Assembly: GCF_001619985.1 (NCBI RefSeq)
Contig: NW_017264193.1
Coordinates: forward strand, 253,726-317,725
Source: Xylona heveae TC161
Lineage: Eukaryota > Ascomycota > Xylonomycetes > Xylonales > Xylonaceae
Reading direction: 5' to 3'
Length of the DNA stretch: 64,000 nucleotides
Made by a program: the position numbers and the translations under genes
The notes under the pieces: generated by a model
What the model was told of the DNA's origin: nothing
Databases searched by the model: none
Seen by the model: the letters and a program-made list of their open reading frames with translations, nothing else
Part shown: positions 10,659-22,556 of the stretch, piece after piece
How positions within the stretch are numbered: position 1 is the first letter of the stretch
Layout: every line of letters starts with the position of its first letter

Positions 10659-13272
10659 TCTGAACGTGTCTGCCTCTCTTGACCGACAGTGTTTAGCTTA
10701 GTAGCGTATCCAGGTTGACTGTAGCAAAGCTGATTCCTCACAGGAAGCTCTGGGGGAAGTAATTGATGGTATTAAGTTCAGCTCACTGATGCTTCTTGTA
10801 ACAGTGATAGAACGTCTTTCCAAGACAGATGAGTGAGGTAGAGGTGAATGCCAGTGAAAAAGAGAGAGGATTGTGATTGTTGTGGTGTGGCTGAAGAGGA
10901 CACTCTCCAGGCAGACAACAAAGACAGAAGCAGGAGCAGTGAATGCTATGCTAAGGCTATGTATGTAGTGGGGCAAGATGCTATTAGCGGAGTATGCTGA
11001 GTTATGCGATGCGAAACAGAAATACTGTTAAGAGGACAATAATCAAATGGGTAGCAAGGTATGTGTGTGAGAGAGTAGTGAGAGAGATTGTGTGTGAACA
11101 AGGAAGAAGAGGACTAGAGAGGGTCAGTCATTTCATTTGTTCCAGGGACCAACCATGATTAAGAGATTGTGATGGATGAGGGTCCTCCAGAGGCGCTGGT
11201 CAGTGGCGTGTGCAAAAGTGGCAGACAAAGACAACGGGGGGAAAATCAATCAAAAGCGCCGGCCATCCATTTAGCTGCCACTACGCAAGGGAAACCCCGG
11301 CAAACAAGGGAAAGAACGATAAGGTGCAATGGATCGCTTACTGTACTCCGTAAGAGGTAGTGGAGCAAAAAAAAAAGGTAAAAAGCATAAGCCCATCGAA
11401 AGCGTCAGATTCGCCCGGGACGAGGAACCATCTGAGTGTTGTGTGGAACCTACCTAAAGAGGCACAGTCCTCCCGGCTCCTCCATTAACCAACCACCACA
11501 CGGAGTTACGGAACATGCGACTTCCGACGGCCTGTCAGCTTTCCGGTACAAGTCGCTTTCTTCCTCTCATTGACACGTTATTGCATCCGCAATGGCACAA
11601 TATAGAAAGAAAATGATATGACAAACGCAAACTTATCATGTATCCGTTGGCGAGCTGTAAGTCTTCACTAAGGTATATAGAGTTCAATCTTGGTCGATGA
11701 CGTGAATTGGCTGGAGCGTTGGCCCGAGAGCGTTTAGCGATCAGACCGGCAAATGACATGGTCTACCACCACACGTCAAGCATTTCTTTTTCCTCACGGG
11801 GGCAGATGTATCAGTACCTACTACGAGTAAGAGGAAATCAAATTTTCTTTTTGATAGGAGCGAAACAGGATTATCCCGGCTTACTCAGTGTGGATTCATA
11901 GACACATTCTCTCCCAAGTTTGGGCACGCGACTTCTCTGGTACTCCGTAGGTGATTGGTTCGAGTAGGGTTAAGACGGCGCTAGGGACTCTATTCAAACT
12001 AAGGTTTGCATAGCACAGGGCAGACCTGGCAGCTTGACCAAAGCGACCCACGTTTTTGCGGCCAAAGGTCGAACGGGAGCCACCGTCGATCCGCCAAATA
12101 GCCGAGGCGACCGAGGGAGCAGAAAGCAGGGCTGTGTACCATCAATTGCAGTGCCTTTCGTAGTTAAACACTCTAACCATCGAGCACGCGACCGAGAGTA
12201 CGAGTAGTATGAAAACATTCCAGCACAGACACTGCTTGGTTTAGTCTGCGATAGACAGTAGACAGTACAATTATCTCGATATTATCCAGCAATTGAGGCT
12301 ATGAGGGATGTAAGAAATTGGGTTAGCACGCCAGTAATGGCTGAGGTCAGCGGCGGGACCTCTCTGGCCCTCGTACTACGTAGGTAGGTAGGTAGGTACC
12401 GTAAATTGGGCAAGTAGGAAGGAAATTAACGACACAAATCTCTGCTCATCTCACCCTACGTTAACGACTCATCGGATTCTACTTCTGTAAAAGTAACATA
12501 GACGGCGGATTACAAGAGTCTCAACAATAAGTGTTTAGAGTGATGCCTGATTGTCCGAATCGCCGAAGGTCCGAGGGGAAGTAGGAAGTCCCCGAACATG
12601 ACCGACAGTCGACAGGGTATATAAGCTGTATTGTCCCGTTCAGGAAATCGCCCCGTAACCATGTCCCCGTCAGCCAAGTCAACGATGCTCCGACTCTTCA
12701 CTCTCGGACAAAATGTCTGTCTGATCCTCCGACTCCGCCAAGCCTCGGCTTGTGTGGTAACCCGAGGGACTGTAAAGTAATCGTTTCAGCGCCTATTCGG
12801 TATTTCAGTACCAATGACATCCCTTTTGCATAGAACGTGTCGTAAAACAAATATGAAGCTCAATTCTACAGCTCTGTTTCAAGCGGCAAACTCCTTCACG
12901 TCATTAGTGCCACAATCAATGCGTTCAAAGTATCTAATTGCGGCAGAAATTTTCCAAACAGAACTTGACATAAAATATGTTCTACCCCTCACATGCAATT
13001 GCCTGATCTATATGATACAAGTGATAATATCCGTGAGCTCAGTCCAAGGTCATGAAGAATCGTAACCAATTTTGTGTCTAGAAATATCATTTACTTGCTT
13101 GGCTGCGCCATTGTTTCTGAAACCAATCGGGGATCGGGGAGAATTTTTATCTACAATCTTATCTTTCCGGATCATCAATGTGCCGATCTCCGCTTCCACC
13201 TTGAAATCCTCAAATGTTTTTTTGGCGTCGTTTGCATTTTTGTCAGGTCACGGCCAACTGCCCGCGACAATT
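10659..13272. other. Long spacer upstream of two divergent genes, no gene seen
   Basis: This 2.6 kb lies between the 5' ends of the PAP2 gene (minus) and rcl1 (plus). Open frames are all under 95 codons and unlike protein. The first 400 bases carry CT/GA-rich promoter-like tracts. A short GTAG microsatellite lies near 12.39 kb. No tRNA A/B boxes or other RNA gene were recognised. Confidence 0.45.
12380..12398. repeat. (GTAG)n microsatellite
   Basis: Between four and five tandem GTAG units. Related GTAGG/CCTAC palindromic pieces recur at about 31.66, 39.83 and 42.70 kb. Confidence 0.8.
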
Positions 13273-14478
13273 ATGGCTGACCCAAGACCCCGTCTCGTGA
13301 AATTCGAGACGCAAAGATCTTTTGCCTTGCGTCTAGTTCTTGCGACGCTCACTGGCAAAACAATACGCGTATCAAATATCCGTCCGTCGTCGACCAATCC
13401 TGGTCTTGCAAACTATGAGATTTCTTTCATCCGCCTGCTTGAAGCAGTCACAAATGGCTCAGCCATGGAAATCTCTTATACCGGTACGACAATCGCGTAC
13501 AAACCCGGTCTAATAACTGGTTGTGCACCGGGTCGTGGCGCCAGTGGAGGCGTTATCCGCCACGAATTGCCTGAAGGCTGCCCTCGCGGCTTGAGCTATT
13601 TCTTGATCCCGCTCTGCTTGCTCGCGCCGTTCTCAAAGGCGCCCATCAATGTCCTGTTTACGGGACCTGGCGTCATTACATCAGCGACTCCCATGGGCGA
13701 TATTTCAGTCGACAGCGTGCGGACAGCTATCCTCCCCCTTTACGAGCAATTCGGCATCTTCAACAACATCGAGCTTCGAATCCTCAGACGGTCATGTCCG
13801 GGTCCTGGGGGCAAAGGCGGCGCCGGCGAAGTGCAGCTGATGTTTGGACATCAAGTGCGCGTACCGAAGACGATACATATGATGAATCCGGGGCGAGTAA
13901 AGCGGATCCGTGGTGTTGCATATTGCGTGGGCGTTTCCGCTTCCAACAACGCTCGCATGATTGATGTTGCCAGAGGCATCCTAAACCCTCTCGTGAGCGA
14001 CACATATGTCTTTTCCGATGTCTCCTCTGCGCCATTGATTCCCTCCGCAACAAAAGCCGATCCGAACGCAAAGCGAAAATTGGGCATCGGTTTTGGTCTC
14101 TCCCTGGTGGCGGAAAGTTCAACCGGTGCCTTCTATTCCGCCGATGTTGCTTCCCCGCCTGAGGGCGGTGTACCGCCCGAGGACATTGGCCGGCAGTGTG
14201 CATATCAACTGCTTGAAACTATCTCTCTTGGAGGCTGTGTATCTCCAGCTGCAGCTCAGACGATGCTTGTCCTCATGGCCATGGGGTCCGAGGACGTCGG
14301 TAGGCTGCGAGTGGGAAAGAAGGTCTTTGCCACTGAAGAGATCATTGACCTTGGCAGAGACCTCAGTCAATTAGGTGCGAGCGGATGGGGCGTTCGGGAC
14401 GCAGATGCTGAAGGAGAGGATTTAATTGTCAGCATCGTTGGAAGTGGATTTGGCAATGTGGGAAGGAAGATTGCATGA
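13273..14478 (+). CDS. rcl1: RNA 3'-terminal phosphate cyclase-like protein Rcl1 (18S rRNA processing)
   Basis: A single-exon gene of 401 aa. It is closely similar in plan to the RNA 3'-phosphate cyclase family: the PGLANYEISF and ITGCAPGRGASGG regions (residues about 35-105), GPGVIT (about 130), the RSCPGPGGKGGAGEV stretch (about 175-195) and the C-terminal LGASGWGV segment. Rcl1 proteins have lost cyclase activity. With the GTPase Bms1 they act in the nucleolar small-subunit processome in early 18S rRNA cleavages. The frame is open 67 codons further upstream, but the chosen ATG (MADPRPRLVKF) starts where family homology starts. The upstream bases are pyrimidine-rich leader. The yeast protein is about 367 aa, so length fits. 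Confidence 0.93.
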   Translation: MADPRPRLVKFETQRSFALRLVLATLTGKTIRVSNIRPSSTNPGLANYEISFIRLLEAVTNGSAMEISYTGTTIAYKPGLITGCAPGRGASGGVIRHELPEGCPRGLSYFLIPLCLLAPFSKAPINVLFTGPGVITSATPMGDISVDSVRTAILPLYEQFGIFNNIELRILRRSCPGPGGKGGAGEVQLMFGHQVRVPKTIHMMNPGRVKRIRGVAYCVGVSASNNARMIDVARGILNPLVSDTYVFSDVSSAPLIPSATKADPNAKRKLGIGFGLSLVAESSTGAFYSADVASPPEGGVPPEDIGRQCAYQLLETISLGGCVSPAAAQTMLVLMAMGSEDVGRLRVGKKVFATEEIIDLGRDLSQLGASGWGVRDADAEGEDLIVSIVGSGFGNVGRKIA

Positions 14479-15755
14479 TTCAGTCCTCCAATATTTGCTT
14501 TTTCTTTTCGATGCCATATTCCCGAGCTCATTCGAAATTCAACGGTCACCGGGTTTTACATTAGGAGAAAAGTTTGGTACGGGCGTATTCGGCGACAAGT
14601 TTAAAAGTCTGGATTTGGAGACCTTCAGCATCGTCTTTTGCATTTCATCGTGGCGCTTGTATAGTTTACGCTCTATTTTAAAATGTTTCCTTGAACCCTT
14701 TGCATCGTTTGTTGTGGGAATCGACTCTGTTCTCTGTGTTGCCTTGACTTGTGTTGCGAACTTGCTTTGCGTTCACGTGTTGAATTTGTTTCCAAACTCG
14801 ACAAAATGGGGATCATATGTTGAAACTTACGCCAGGCATTCGATCAAACAATTTTATCTTGACTTGACGAGGCTTCATTTACCTGCTATTTTCATCCGCG
14901 GCGGGGGAGGGGCTGAAAGCAAAGCTACAGCCTGATATAGCGTCGGGAAACGTGAAAGCTCCAGACATTTTCACTAATCTATCTATATTCAGAATAGTGT
15001 GGATGCTCTGAACTGCTTGAGCTCTGGCTAAGTTATCAATTCTCGGTCTTCCTATTATTGTACGTTTTGATGTTTGCCTACTGCTTACCGATTTGCAGAA
15101 TCTAGTCTAGTTTGCAGGCTTCTTCTCAAATGCGCATGCATCACTCTTTCCCAAATCGGAAAACCACCAGTGGACAATGAGAGTGACTCCAGGGCAACGA
15201 GAAATCTTTTACCAGACCGAATTAAGAGTGTGAAAACAGCAAGTGGGCAAGAAAAAAAAGTGCTCCCACCGACAGACCAGACCATATTTGGGCTATGAAA
15301 GCGACTCTGGTTCTCCATGCTAATACAAATACAAACCAAACTTCACATTCGACATCTGTCAATATCTGAAAATACAGATGTCTTTGGCTGTTGTCCTTTT
15401 CACGCCCATTTAAATTCTTCCCCTCTTCCCAGACCTCTTTGCATCATGCATCATTTGTACATCTCTGAACTCTTTCAGCCATCTTTTCTTCTCGCTCTCA
15501 TTGCCACAGCTCTCTGGACGTGTGCAGTGTTTTGATTATTTTGCACAGCTTACACCCCAGCCTCCTTGATCCACTCGACCCGTTTCTGAATTGGCAACTG
15601 AATTAAAGCTCCAATTCTAGCACCGGTCTCTACCTCGAGTTCACTCTTCCACACAGTTGCATCGATAATCACCAGCCACTGCGACAAAAATTCTCATACT
15701 TTGCCTATTGCCGCCATTTTTTTTACGTGAAGCCTGACACTGCCAAGTGAACGCC
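14479..15755. other. Spacer downstream of rcl1, no gene seen
   Basis: A 169-codon open frame at 14426-14935 overlaps the rcl1 3' end in another frame. It has no recognisable domain and its composition looks random, so it is not called. The final 400 bases are C/T-rich and probably form the promoter and leader of the following small gene. Confidence 0.4.
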
Positions 15756-16424
15756 ATGGCTTACACCCGATTGGTCATGCAACCTTTACTTCCAAGTCTC
15801 GAAGAGATGCCCAGCATTGGATCTGCAGCAGCAAATTGGTCTCAAGACGCCAGAGACTCTATCCCCAGATCATTCAGCCAAAATCGCGAGGTTTGCATTC
15901 CCCTCCCCTAATTCGAACATATCTTGTATTCTTGCAACCGATCCTTTGCCTTCTCACCCCTTCGGCATCACACCTTCAATTCCATTCTGTTGATTCCTCT
16001 CTCTTATGTGTCGAGCACAAACTAACTAGCCTCCATCCAGGCACGTCTGGTTCGCTACATGTTTGGGCAATGCGATTATGAGGATTATGTTAGTTATCTC
16101 CAATACGCGCATCGGCGACGACAGGAGGAAGACGCTCTCGAAGCCGCCGAAGAGCAAGCCAAAGAAACTCGCAAGTCCAGCAGGAACGGAACATGGCGTA
16201 CTTTTCGGACTTTCAGTCATTCACACGAGTCTGTGAGCTCTACGAAACCGACCAAGTCAAACTCGAATTTGTCCCGTAAGTCAATGCTCAGCTCTCAAAC
16301 AGCCTTCGTTCCTTGGCCGATGATTTGACACTCATCCTTTCATTAATATGTTGCCTAACACTTCTCTACTTTAGTTGGTTCAAAATGGAAACGCCTGCTC
16401 AAGCGACTTCTTCATCGACGATAA
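15756..16424 (+). CDS. Small uncharacterised protein with basic C-terminal helix
   Basis: Three short exons (15756-15890, 16041-16275, 16375-16424) separated by introns of 150 and 99 nt join in frame to give 139 aa. Both introns have a CTAAC/CTAACA branch site and a pyrimidine tract; the second donor is GTAAGT, the first the weaker GTTTGC. Seen: a polar N-terminus (1-45); a central segment RYMFGQCDYEDYVSYLQYAH (50-69); a charged, probably helical stretch rich in Arg/Glu/Ala (70-90); a Ser/Thr-rich region (91-123); and a strongly basic amphipathic end, KWKRLLKRLLHRR (127-139). There is no signal peptide or transmembrane span. I do not recognise a family and assign no function; the basic tail could bind membrane or nucleic acid. 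Clean splicing and coding-like composition argue for a real gene. Confidence 0.65.
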
Positions 16425-17976
16425 ATCTATGCATGTCTGTGACGAACTTGAATACTGTATCAGCATCTTTGAGCGAGACTTTAACAGCATGCATAATTGG
16501 ATCTAGCGATTTCTTGACTACAAGAAGCCTGTGGATCAAAGAGATTTGGCAAAATAAGCATAATTGCAGGACAGTTAGGCACTGCCTGTTCTTTATTCAG
16601 TACAGTTCAGCTGCCGAATATTTCAGCTTCGAAATAGGGAGGGTCAAATTCATGTTTCGTTGGATGAGAGAGGATTTGATATTGAATTCTGGGTACATGT
16701 GGTTAGTCCATAACTCCAGCACTGAACATTGGGAGTTTGTTCTGTGCATAGCGGATCAACCCATCTTTGTGCATGTTCATTTGTTCACAGGTGTTTGTAT
16801 TTGTTTGGTGCATGTTATGCACCATCAATGGAACCCATGTATGCTAGAATTTGAATTAGCAGCTTCTTTCGACCTTTGTTGGCTCTTATAATAACGTGAC
16901 AATAAATGCCATGATGACCCTTGAGAGTATCAGTTAGTTGTTTATTTTGGTGTTAGTAGTTGAGACTCAGACCAGACTCATGACGCGCCCCGCTCGGTAC
17001 CAGAGTCAAAGCGGCACCAACGGGAGGTGGCTTTTCCCTAGTCCCTGACTCCCTGGGATTTCAGGGATTTGCATCACAACGTCAACAAAGCCAATACATG
17101 AATCAAATATTCCATATCATGCATTCATTCGCTGCTCAAAAATCTGATACTGCATCTTGTTGCATTATGCCACGTGTCTGTGTGAAGAATTCATGTACCA
17201 TTAGTTGAATGTCCACATGTATCTCTATTGATCTGACGCAGTCACAATCCCGATTGGGATTACGCGATAGGAAAACAATCCCTCCTTTTCTATGCGCCGT
17301 AGAGAACTGTTTCGCTCGTGACTGGCAACTTCCACAGTGTTGAAAGATGATTGTTCGCCGCGTAGAGATATCTCAATTATTAGAAGAATGCCAAGCAGCA
17401 CAAGGGGCGGTAGGAACAGACAGAGTTTAGGTCTTGACACGCACGTTGCACGTTGCTGCAGCTAAACTAAGTTACTGCGGCCCGACTCACCGATGAAGAT
17501 CGGCAAATACAAACACGATAAACATTCAGCGGCCTTCCCTTTAACGACTCCATTCTTCCAACAACCGGCTTCCTAGTCTCTCCCTTCTCCTTTCAAAGAC
17601 CCTAAATCTTTCCATCATTATAGGGGCATGCTCTGACCTACCTCGCGCTGGGGATCGTCAACTCGCGGGATCTTCGTCGCGTCTAGATACATATCTTGCC
17701 GCTTGGCAGGGAGTCGCACATTGTACGACAATTCATTCCCCCTTTCCAAAACCTTTGTCCTGACATTATCTTTACTAGAAACTCCTGTTATAGAGAGAGA
17801 AAATTTGTTTCAGTGCGGATTATTGTTCCCTGTTCTTCGCGCATCGACGGGGGAGAGAGCTTTTTCGAATCTGACCACGCTCGTTCCACCTACGCCGCGC
17901 GCATCACGAAGTTTAAAGTCTCCCCACGAAATCACCCAATCAAAACATATATTTCGACCAAAGTTATACTCCCATT
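16425..17976. other. Spacer upstream of the CLIP-170 gene, no gene seen
   Basis: A 192-codon open frame starts inside the second intron of the small upstream gene and runs to 16891. It has no recognisable domain and overlaps real exon 3 in another frame, so it is not called. The 450 bases before 17977 are pyrimidine-rich and probably promoter and leader of the CLIP gene. Confidence 0.4.
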
Positions 17977-20900
17977 ATGTCTATCCATACTCCGCGGCGG
18001 CCGTATATGCGCGGCCCTTCCCTTGGAAACCATAACCTCTCTGCGACGTCCTCGCCCAATCTGGCTGCATCGTACCAGCGACCGCCGATGCCTAGTCCGC
18101 TCAGCGCCAGCGCGATTATGGCACGAAAAGCATCATTTAATCAGCTTACCGCTGGTTCGCTAGCATCAGTTCCGGACAATAGTGACAGTTACGGACTTGG
18201 AGACTCGCAGAGATCTGCACGAGGGACACCAAAAACTCCGACCACACGAGTGGTACCTACAAATGGGGATGGAGATATTGAGGTCGGCGATACAGTCAAT
18301 GTCCCTGGAGGCATGTACGGGACGATCAAATTTATTGGAGCGGTCAAAGGGAAGAATGGTGTGTTTGCTGGCGTCGAGCTGAGCCGCGAATGGGCATCCC
18401 GAGGGAAGAATGACGGAGCCGTGGATGGGTATGTCATCATTTTCTCAAGGCTACGAGAAGTTGGAGAATTTGTTAACAATGTGATTCTTTTTAAAGTACC
18501 CGATATTTTACGACATCTGTCCGAGGCGCGGGCATCTTTTTGCCCTTGAGTCGTGCCACCAAACGTGCTTCTCCCACCGCTTCGACGAGATCTTTCCTGG
18601 GAACCCCGACCACCCCGTCCGTGCCTGGCTTCAATGCGCCAAACAATGCCGAGTTATTGTCCCAGTCTACACCTTCAGTACCAAAATTCAGTCAGTCTGT
18701 CGGACCTGGCCGTGGACCTAGTCCGCAGTTCAAACCAAAGTCCCGGCGCTTGTCGCTTCCACGGCCAGAGTCGCCGTTGCGTCAACAACAAAATCTTCTC
18801 CCTACCCCTCGTCAGCCTTCTCTCGGTGCATCTGTTTCATCCAACAGTGGGATCCGTGGGCCTCGATATGCACCTAGTCCAACGCCGGGCAGGTTTGGCG
18901 CTTCTGTGCGAGGGAGACGAGAATCAAATTCCGCGGACCCGAGCAAGAGACCGACAGTAACCCCCAAGGCGGGTCCGAGATCGATTATGAGCCCTCCGCC
19001 TCCGCAGGCAAGTTCTCGCAGCGTGTCACGGGCATCGCGAGCATCACAGAGTACGTCGCGGCAGAGCGAAGGGTTTGCATTTGAAGACGACTTTGAAGGT
19101 ACTCCCATTGGCGTTGCTCGAACGAACGACAGCGCTGCTGCCCGGTCAGCTTCTGCGCTCAGCAACCGGTTGACACGCACTTCAACTCACACAGCAGACG
19201 AGCTAGCTCGAATGAAGTTGAAGCTGGAAGAGCGAGACCGGCAACTAAAAGAGCAGTCATCCACTCTTGCAGAAATGGAAAGCAGCCTTATCGAGCTGCA
19301 ATCCTTGCTTCCTACTCAAGATTCAGACATGGTAATGGGCGTCGGGCCGGGCGACAACGAGGCTAAAAATGCCGACGTTGCGCAGCTGCGTGCCATACTG
19401 AGAGAAAAGAATGAAAAGATTGCTCTCATCACGGCTGAATTTGACGCACATCGCGCCGACTTTAGGAGTACCATTGACACTCTCGAGCTTGCGAGCGCCG
19501 AGACGGAACGGGTCTACGAAAAACGCGTCGAAGAATTGCTTCAAGAAGTTCGGGAGCTGAACGAGCGCAATGAAGATGTGGAAAGCGTTGCCCTTCAGCT
19601 CAAACAGCTCGAGGAACTTGTGCAGGAACTCGAAGAAGGACTTGAAGACGCACGACGCGGCGAAGCAGAAGCACGTGGCGAAGTCGAATTTCTTCGAGGC
19701 GAAGTCGAGCGCGGCCGTTCCGAACTGCGACGAGAACGCGACAAGGCAGCTACGGCACTGAAGAGCGGGGGCGCAGTCCCAGGCGCAGGCCCAGCAGCAG
19801 CCATCGATGGCCGCATCAGCGCGCGGGACTCGAAAGAAGTTGAGCAAAAGGATGATGAGATTCGCGGGTTGAAGGCCATTATCCACTCGCTGAGTCGGGA
19901 TTCCGTCATGTCTTCGACCGAAGCGCGGTCTCCACAATTTGGAGATGGAGAGGCGGCTAGTTCGCAGGAGCGTGAGCACAATCTCCGACTACAAGAGCAA
20001 CTCGATGAAGAACGCGCCGCGCGAGATCGGCTCGAGCATGAACTCGTCGAGCTGCGAGGACTATTTGAGCACACGAGCCACCGCGAAGAAGAGCTCGAGC
20101 TTGCTCTTGAGCAGGCGGGGTCCGATGCCAAGGCGCAAACCCAGGGACTACCAGCATCGAGTCACGTCCACAATGAGACGCTTGTCCCAGAATTCGCATC
20201 CGCATCCACTCCTGCTCCTGCTCCTGCGCCTGCACCTGCGTCAAGTGCGAAACGTCCAAGTCAGCCTGTTCACATCCAGTACCATGAAGAAGCAGAGGAC
20301 GACGACAACAACGACAACGACGTCGACAGTACACGCAGGCCAAGACCAATGGACAACGACGCCCTGTGGTGCGAGATTTGCGAAACAGCCGGACACGATA
20401 TCCTCACATGCACCAATGTCTTTGGCAGCAAGCGTGGTGACGATGTTCGCCAAACCACCCCAAGACCTTTGTCTTCTACTTCCTCTTCTTCTTCTCGAAC
20501 TCCCAGAAATAGTTCAGGTTCAGGTTCTGGTCCTGGTCAGCGCAACGGCATGGCCGCCGTGGTCGAAGGCTTGCGCGGACTGGCCCTTTCTCCCCCTCTT
20601 CCTCACCCTCCTTCTCATCCTCCGGCTTCTTTGTCGCGAGACCAATCCCACCCTTCCCACCCTCTTCACGCTCTTCACCCTCAGCAGCAGCACCACCACC
20701 ACCACCACCAGCAGCATCCGCCTCGTTCTTCGTCTCTTGGCGAGCGTGATCCCGGTCTTCGACCCATCGACAAATCCGAGGCCGACTCCACGACCGAGCA
20801 CCGCGCCGAAGCCGACGTCGCGCCACTTTCTATAAGTCCTAAGAAACAACGCGCTCCCTCTGCTTCTGTTTCTGCTTCTCCTTCTGCTCCTTTTGCTTCT

Positions 20901-21107
20901 GCTTCTGCAGCTGCAGCACCAGCTACATCCGCAGTACCTGCACAAGCACCGGCAGGCTCACCGCATGCAGACCACCATGTCGTCGACTCGTCGGGCATGG
21001 TCGCGGGCAAATCCAGCGGCGTGATCAACCCGGACAAATGGTGCGCACTGTGCGAGCAGGACGGGCACGAGAGCGTCGATTGTCCTCTCGAAGACGCGTT
21101 TGCTTAG
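17977..21107 (+). CDS. clipA: CLIP-170-type microtubule plus-end tracking protein
   Basis: Two exons (17977-18428, 18497-21107) around a 68-nt intron encode 1020 aa. The intron splits the CAP-Gly domain (residues about 95-170: GMYGTIKFIG, then after the splice RYFTTSVRGAGIF), so the joined frame itself proves the splice. After a Ser/Pro-rich basic linker (170-400) comes a long heptad-like coiled coil (about 405-730) that would make a parallel dimer. The C-terminus has two perfect CCHC zinc knuckles (C-x2-C-x4-H-x4-C): WCEICETAGHDILTC and WCALCEQDGHESVDC. This is the full CLIP-170 layout (yeast Bik1, S. pombe Tip1, Aspergillus ClipA). CLIP-170 tracks growing microtubule ends; its zinc knuckles contact dynactin p150/Lis1. 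The stretch between the knuckles is low-complexity Ser/Pro/His. Confidence 0.93.
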
Positions 21108-21158
21108 CTGCCTGTCTAAGGTCTCGGTCCAAGGTCTGAGGCCCATGTCATGCCTTTC

Positions 21159-21382
21159 TTATCTTTTTTTTTTGTTTATTCATTATTTATTCATCTATTT
21201 ATTTATTTATTTATTTTTTTTCTTTTCTATTTGCCCATTTATCATTCGTCCATCCATTTGTTTTTTTATTCGTCCATTTGTCTACTCATCCATTCCCACA
21301 TCGTCCGTTTTTCGAATCGATCTTCCATTTGTTTATCCATCTTTTATTCGTCGTCCATTCATACGTCGTCCATTTGGTTTTT
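21159..21382. repeat. Degenerate T-rich tandem array (ATTTATT / TCGTCCATTTG units)
   Basis: It begins with repeats of ATTTATT/ATTCATT, then passes into about eight imperfect copies of a 9-12 bp unit resembling TCGTCCATTTGT. The copies differ by small substitutions, so the array looks old or under slippage. It lies in the presumed 3' UTR of the CLIP gene. Confidence 0.7.
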
Positions 21383-22265
21383 TTTAACAGGTATTTATTT
21401 CATATCTACATTCATCACCTCCATCTCTAACTGTCAACTATTTCTTTTTATTTTCTGGGTTTGAGTTTGGGAAGGCGAAGAATCCGTTGTTCACACCTCT
21501 TGCTCCAAGGACCAGTCCCTCTCTCCAGCCAGCTTCCCCCCCAACCCCCGGACGACAACGCCTGCTCCAATCGAAAGAAAGAGGATCATCAACCCTCAAC
21601 CCTCATGCCCAGCGCTTTGCATTTTTGTTCGGTGTACTACAGCTTCGTACCATGTGGTGGTGCATTGATCATCTTATAAGTCACTTATATCCCCCTCTGA
21701 GTTCAAATCTCCAAATCTTCAAATCTTAAAATCTTTTTGATACATCTAAACACTTAATTAATGGAATCGAAATTTTAAATTCAAATTCAAATATTTCAAA
21801 TGGTGATGAAATGGATAATGCATCAATCATGATATATGGTCATTTATTTGCTAAGGAAGAACCAGGAGAACCAGGGGGAGTAGGAACCAAGGGATCAAAG
21901 GGAAAAAAATGGAAAAAAGAAAAAAGAAAGATGAAATCAAGGGGAAAAGGAAAAAAAAAAAAAAGAAGAAGAAGAAAACAAACGGAAAATTGAAAGTGAT
22001 AGTAAAAGTGAAAATCAAGGGACATGCCCATCCTAAACTCCGTGTCTTTTTTTTAACAACAAGTCGCGTGACCACTGAATTGACAAGATGGGAAAAGAAA
22101 AGTAAAAATCGAGAAGAATAAAAGAAAAAGAGAGGTGGAAAAAAATAGGACCAGTAGAATACAATTCGTGAATAGAATACATTTGATGAATTGACGATTA
22201 TAGTGAAATTGGATAATGATGATGTTGTCAACAGTGGGAATAATGACGACGATAATGACCACGAA

Positions 22266-22296
22266 GATGATGATGATGATGATGACGATGATGATG
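22266..22296. repeat. (GAT)n microsatellite
   Basis: About ten GAT triplets, one changed to GAC, in the spacer between the convergent CLIP and snt2 genes. Confidence 0.85.
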
Positions 22297-22556
22297 GTAC
22301 ACAAAAAAAAAGGGATATGATGGCGACAATGATGATGAAGATGAAAGCTTCAATGACAATGGTAATGGGGGCGCCCAGAAAAAAAAAGAAAAAAAAAGAC
22401 ATGCAAGTCAACCGCTCTTTTTGGCGATGAAAATGCGAAAATAAACAAGAAATTTCGAAAAAAATGCAACTCCGCAATTGGTTCCTATACAATGGTCTCG
22501 CCTCGTTGCAGCTGCCTAGCACCAGAATCTCTGAGCCAGTCCGTTGAGATGCTCAA

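Larger units (their letters stand above)
21108..22556. other. Convergent spacer of low-complexity sequence
   Basis: The spacer between the CLIP stop and the snt2 stop is mostly simple sequence. It holds a T-rich degenerate tandem array near 21.15-21.38 kb, A/G-rich runs at 21.9-22.15 kb, a GAT microsatellite and poly-A runs near 22.38 kb. Long open frames here translate to Phe/Ser- or Lys-rich monotony and are not genes. Confidence 0.6.

Noticed and set aside
11930-11990. Possible tRNA B-box (GGTTCGA)
   Set aside because: The following bases do not complete the B-box, and no A-box or cloverleaf pairing was found.
14426-14935. 169-codon open frame at the rcl1 3' end
   Set aside because: Starts within the rcl1 coding region in another frame; composition looks random.
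16313-16891. 192-codon open frame after the 139-aa gene
   Set aside because: It begins inside an intron, covers real exon 3 in another frame and has no recognisable features.
21851-22522. 223-codon Phe/Ser-rich open frame on the minus strand
   Set aside because: Translation of simple A/G-rich and GAT repeat DNA; no protein character.
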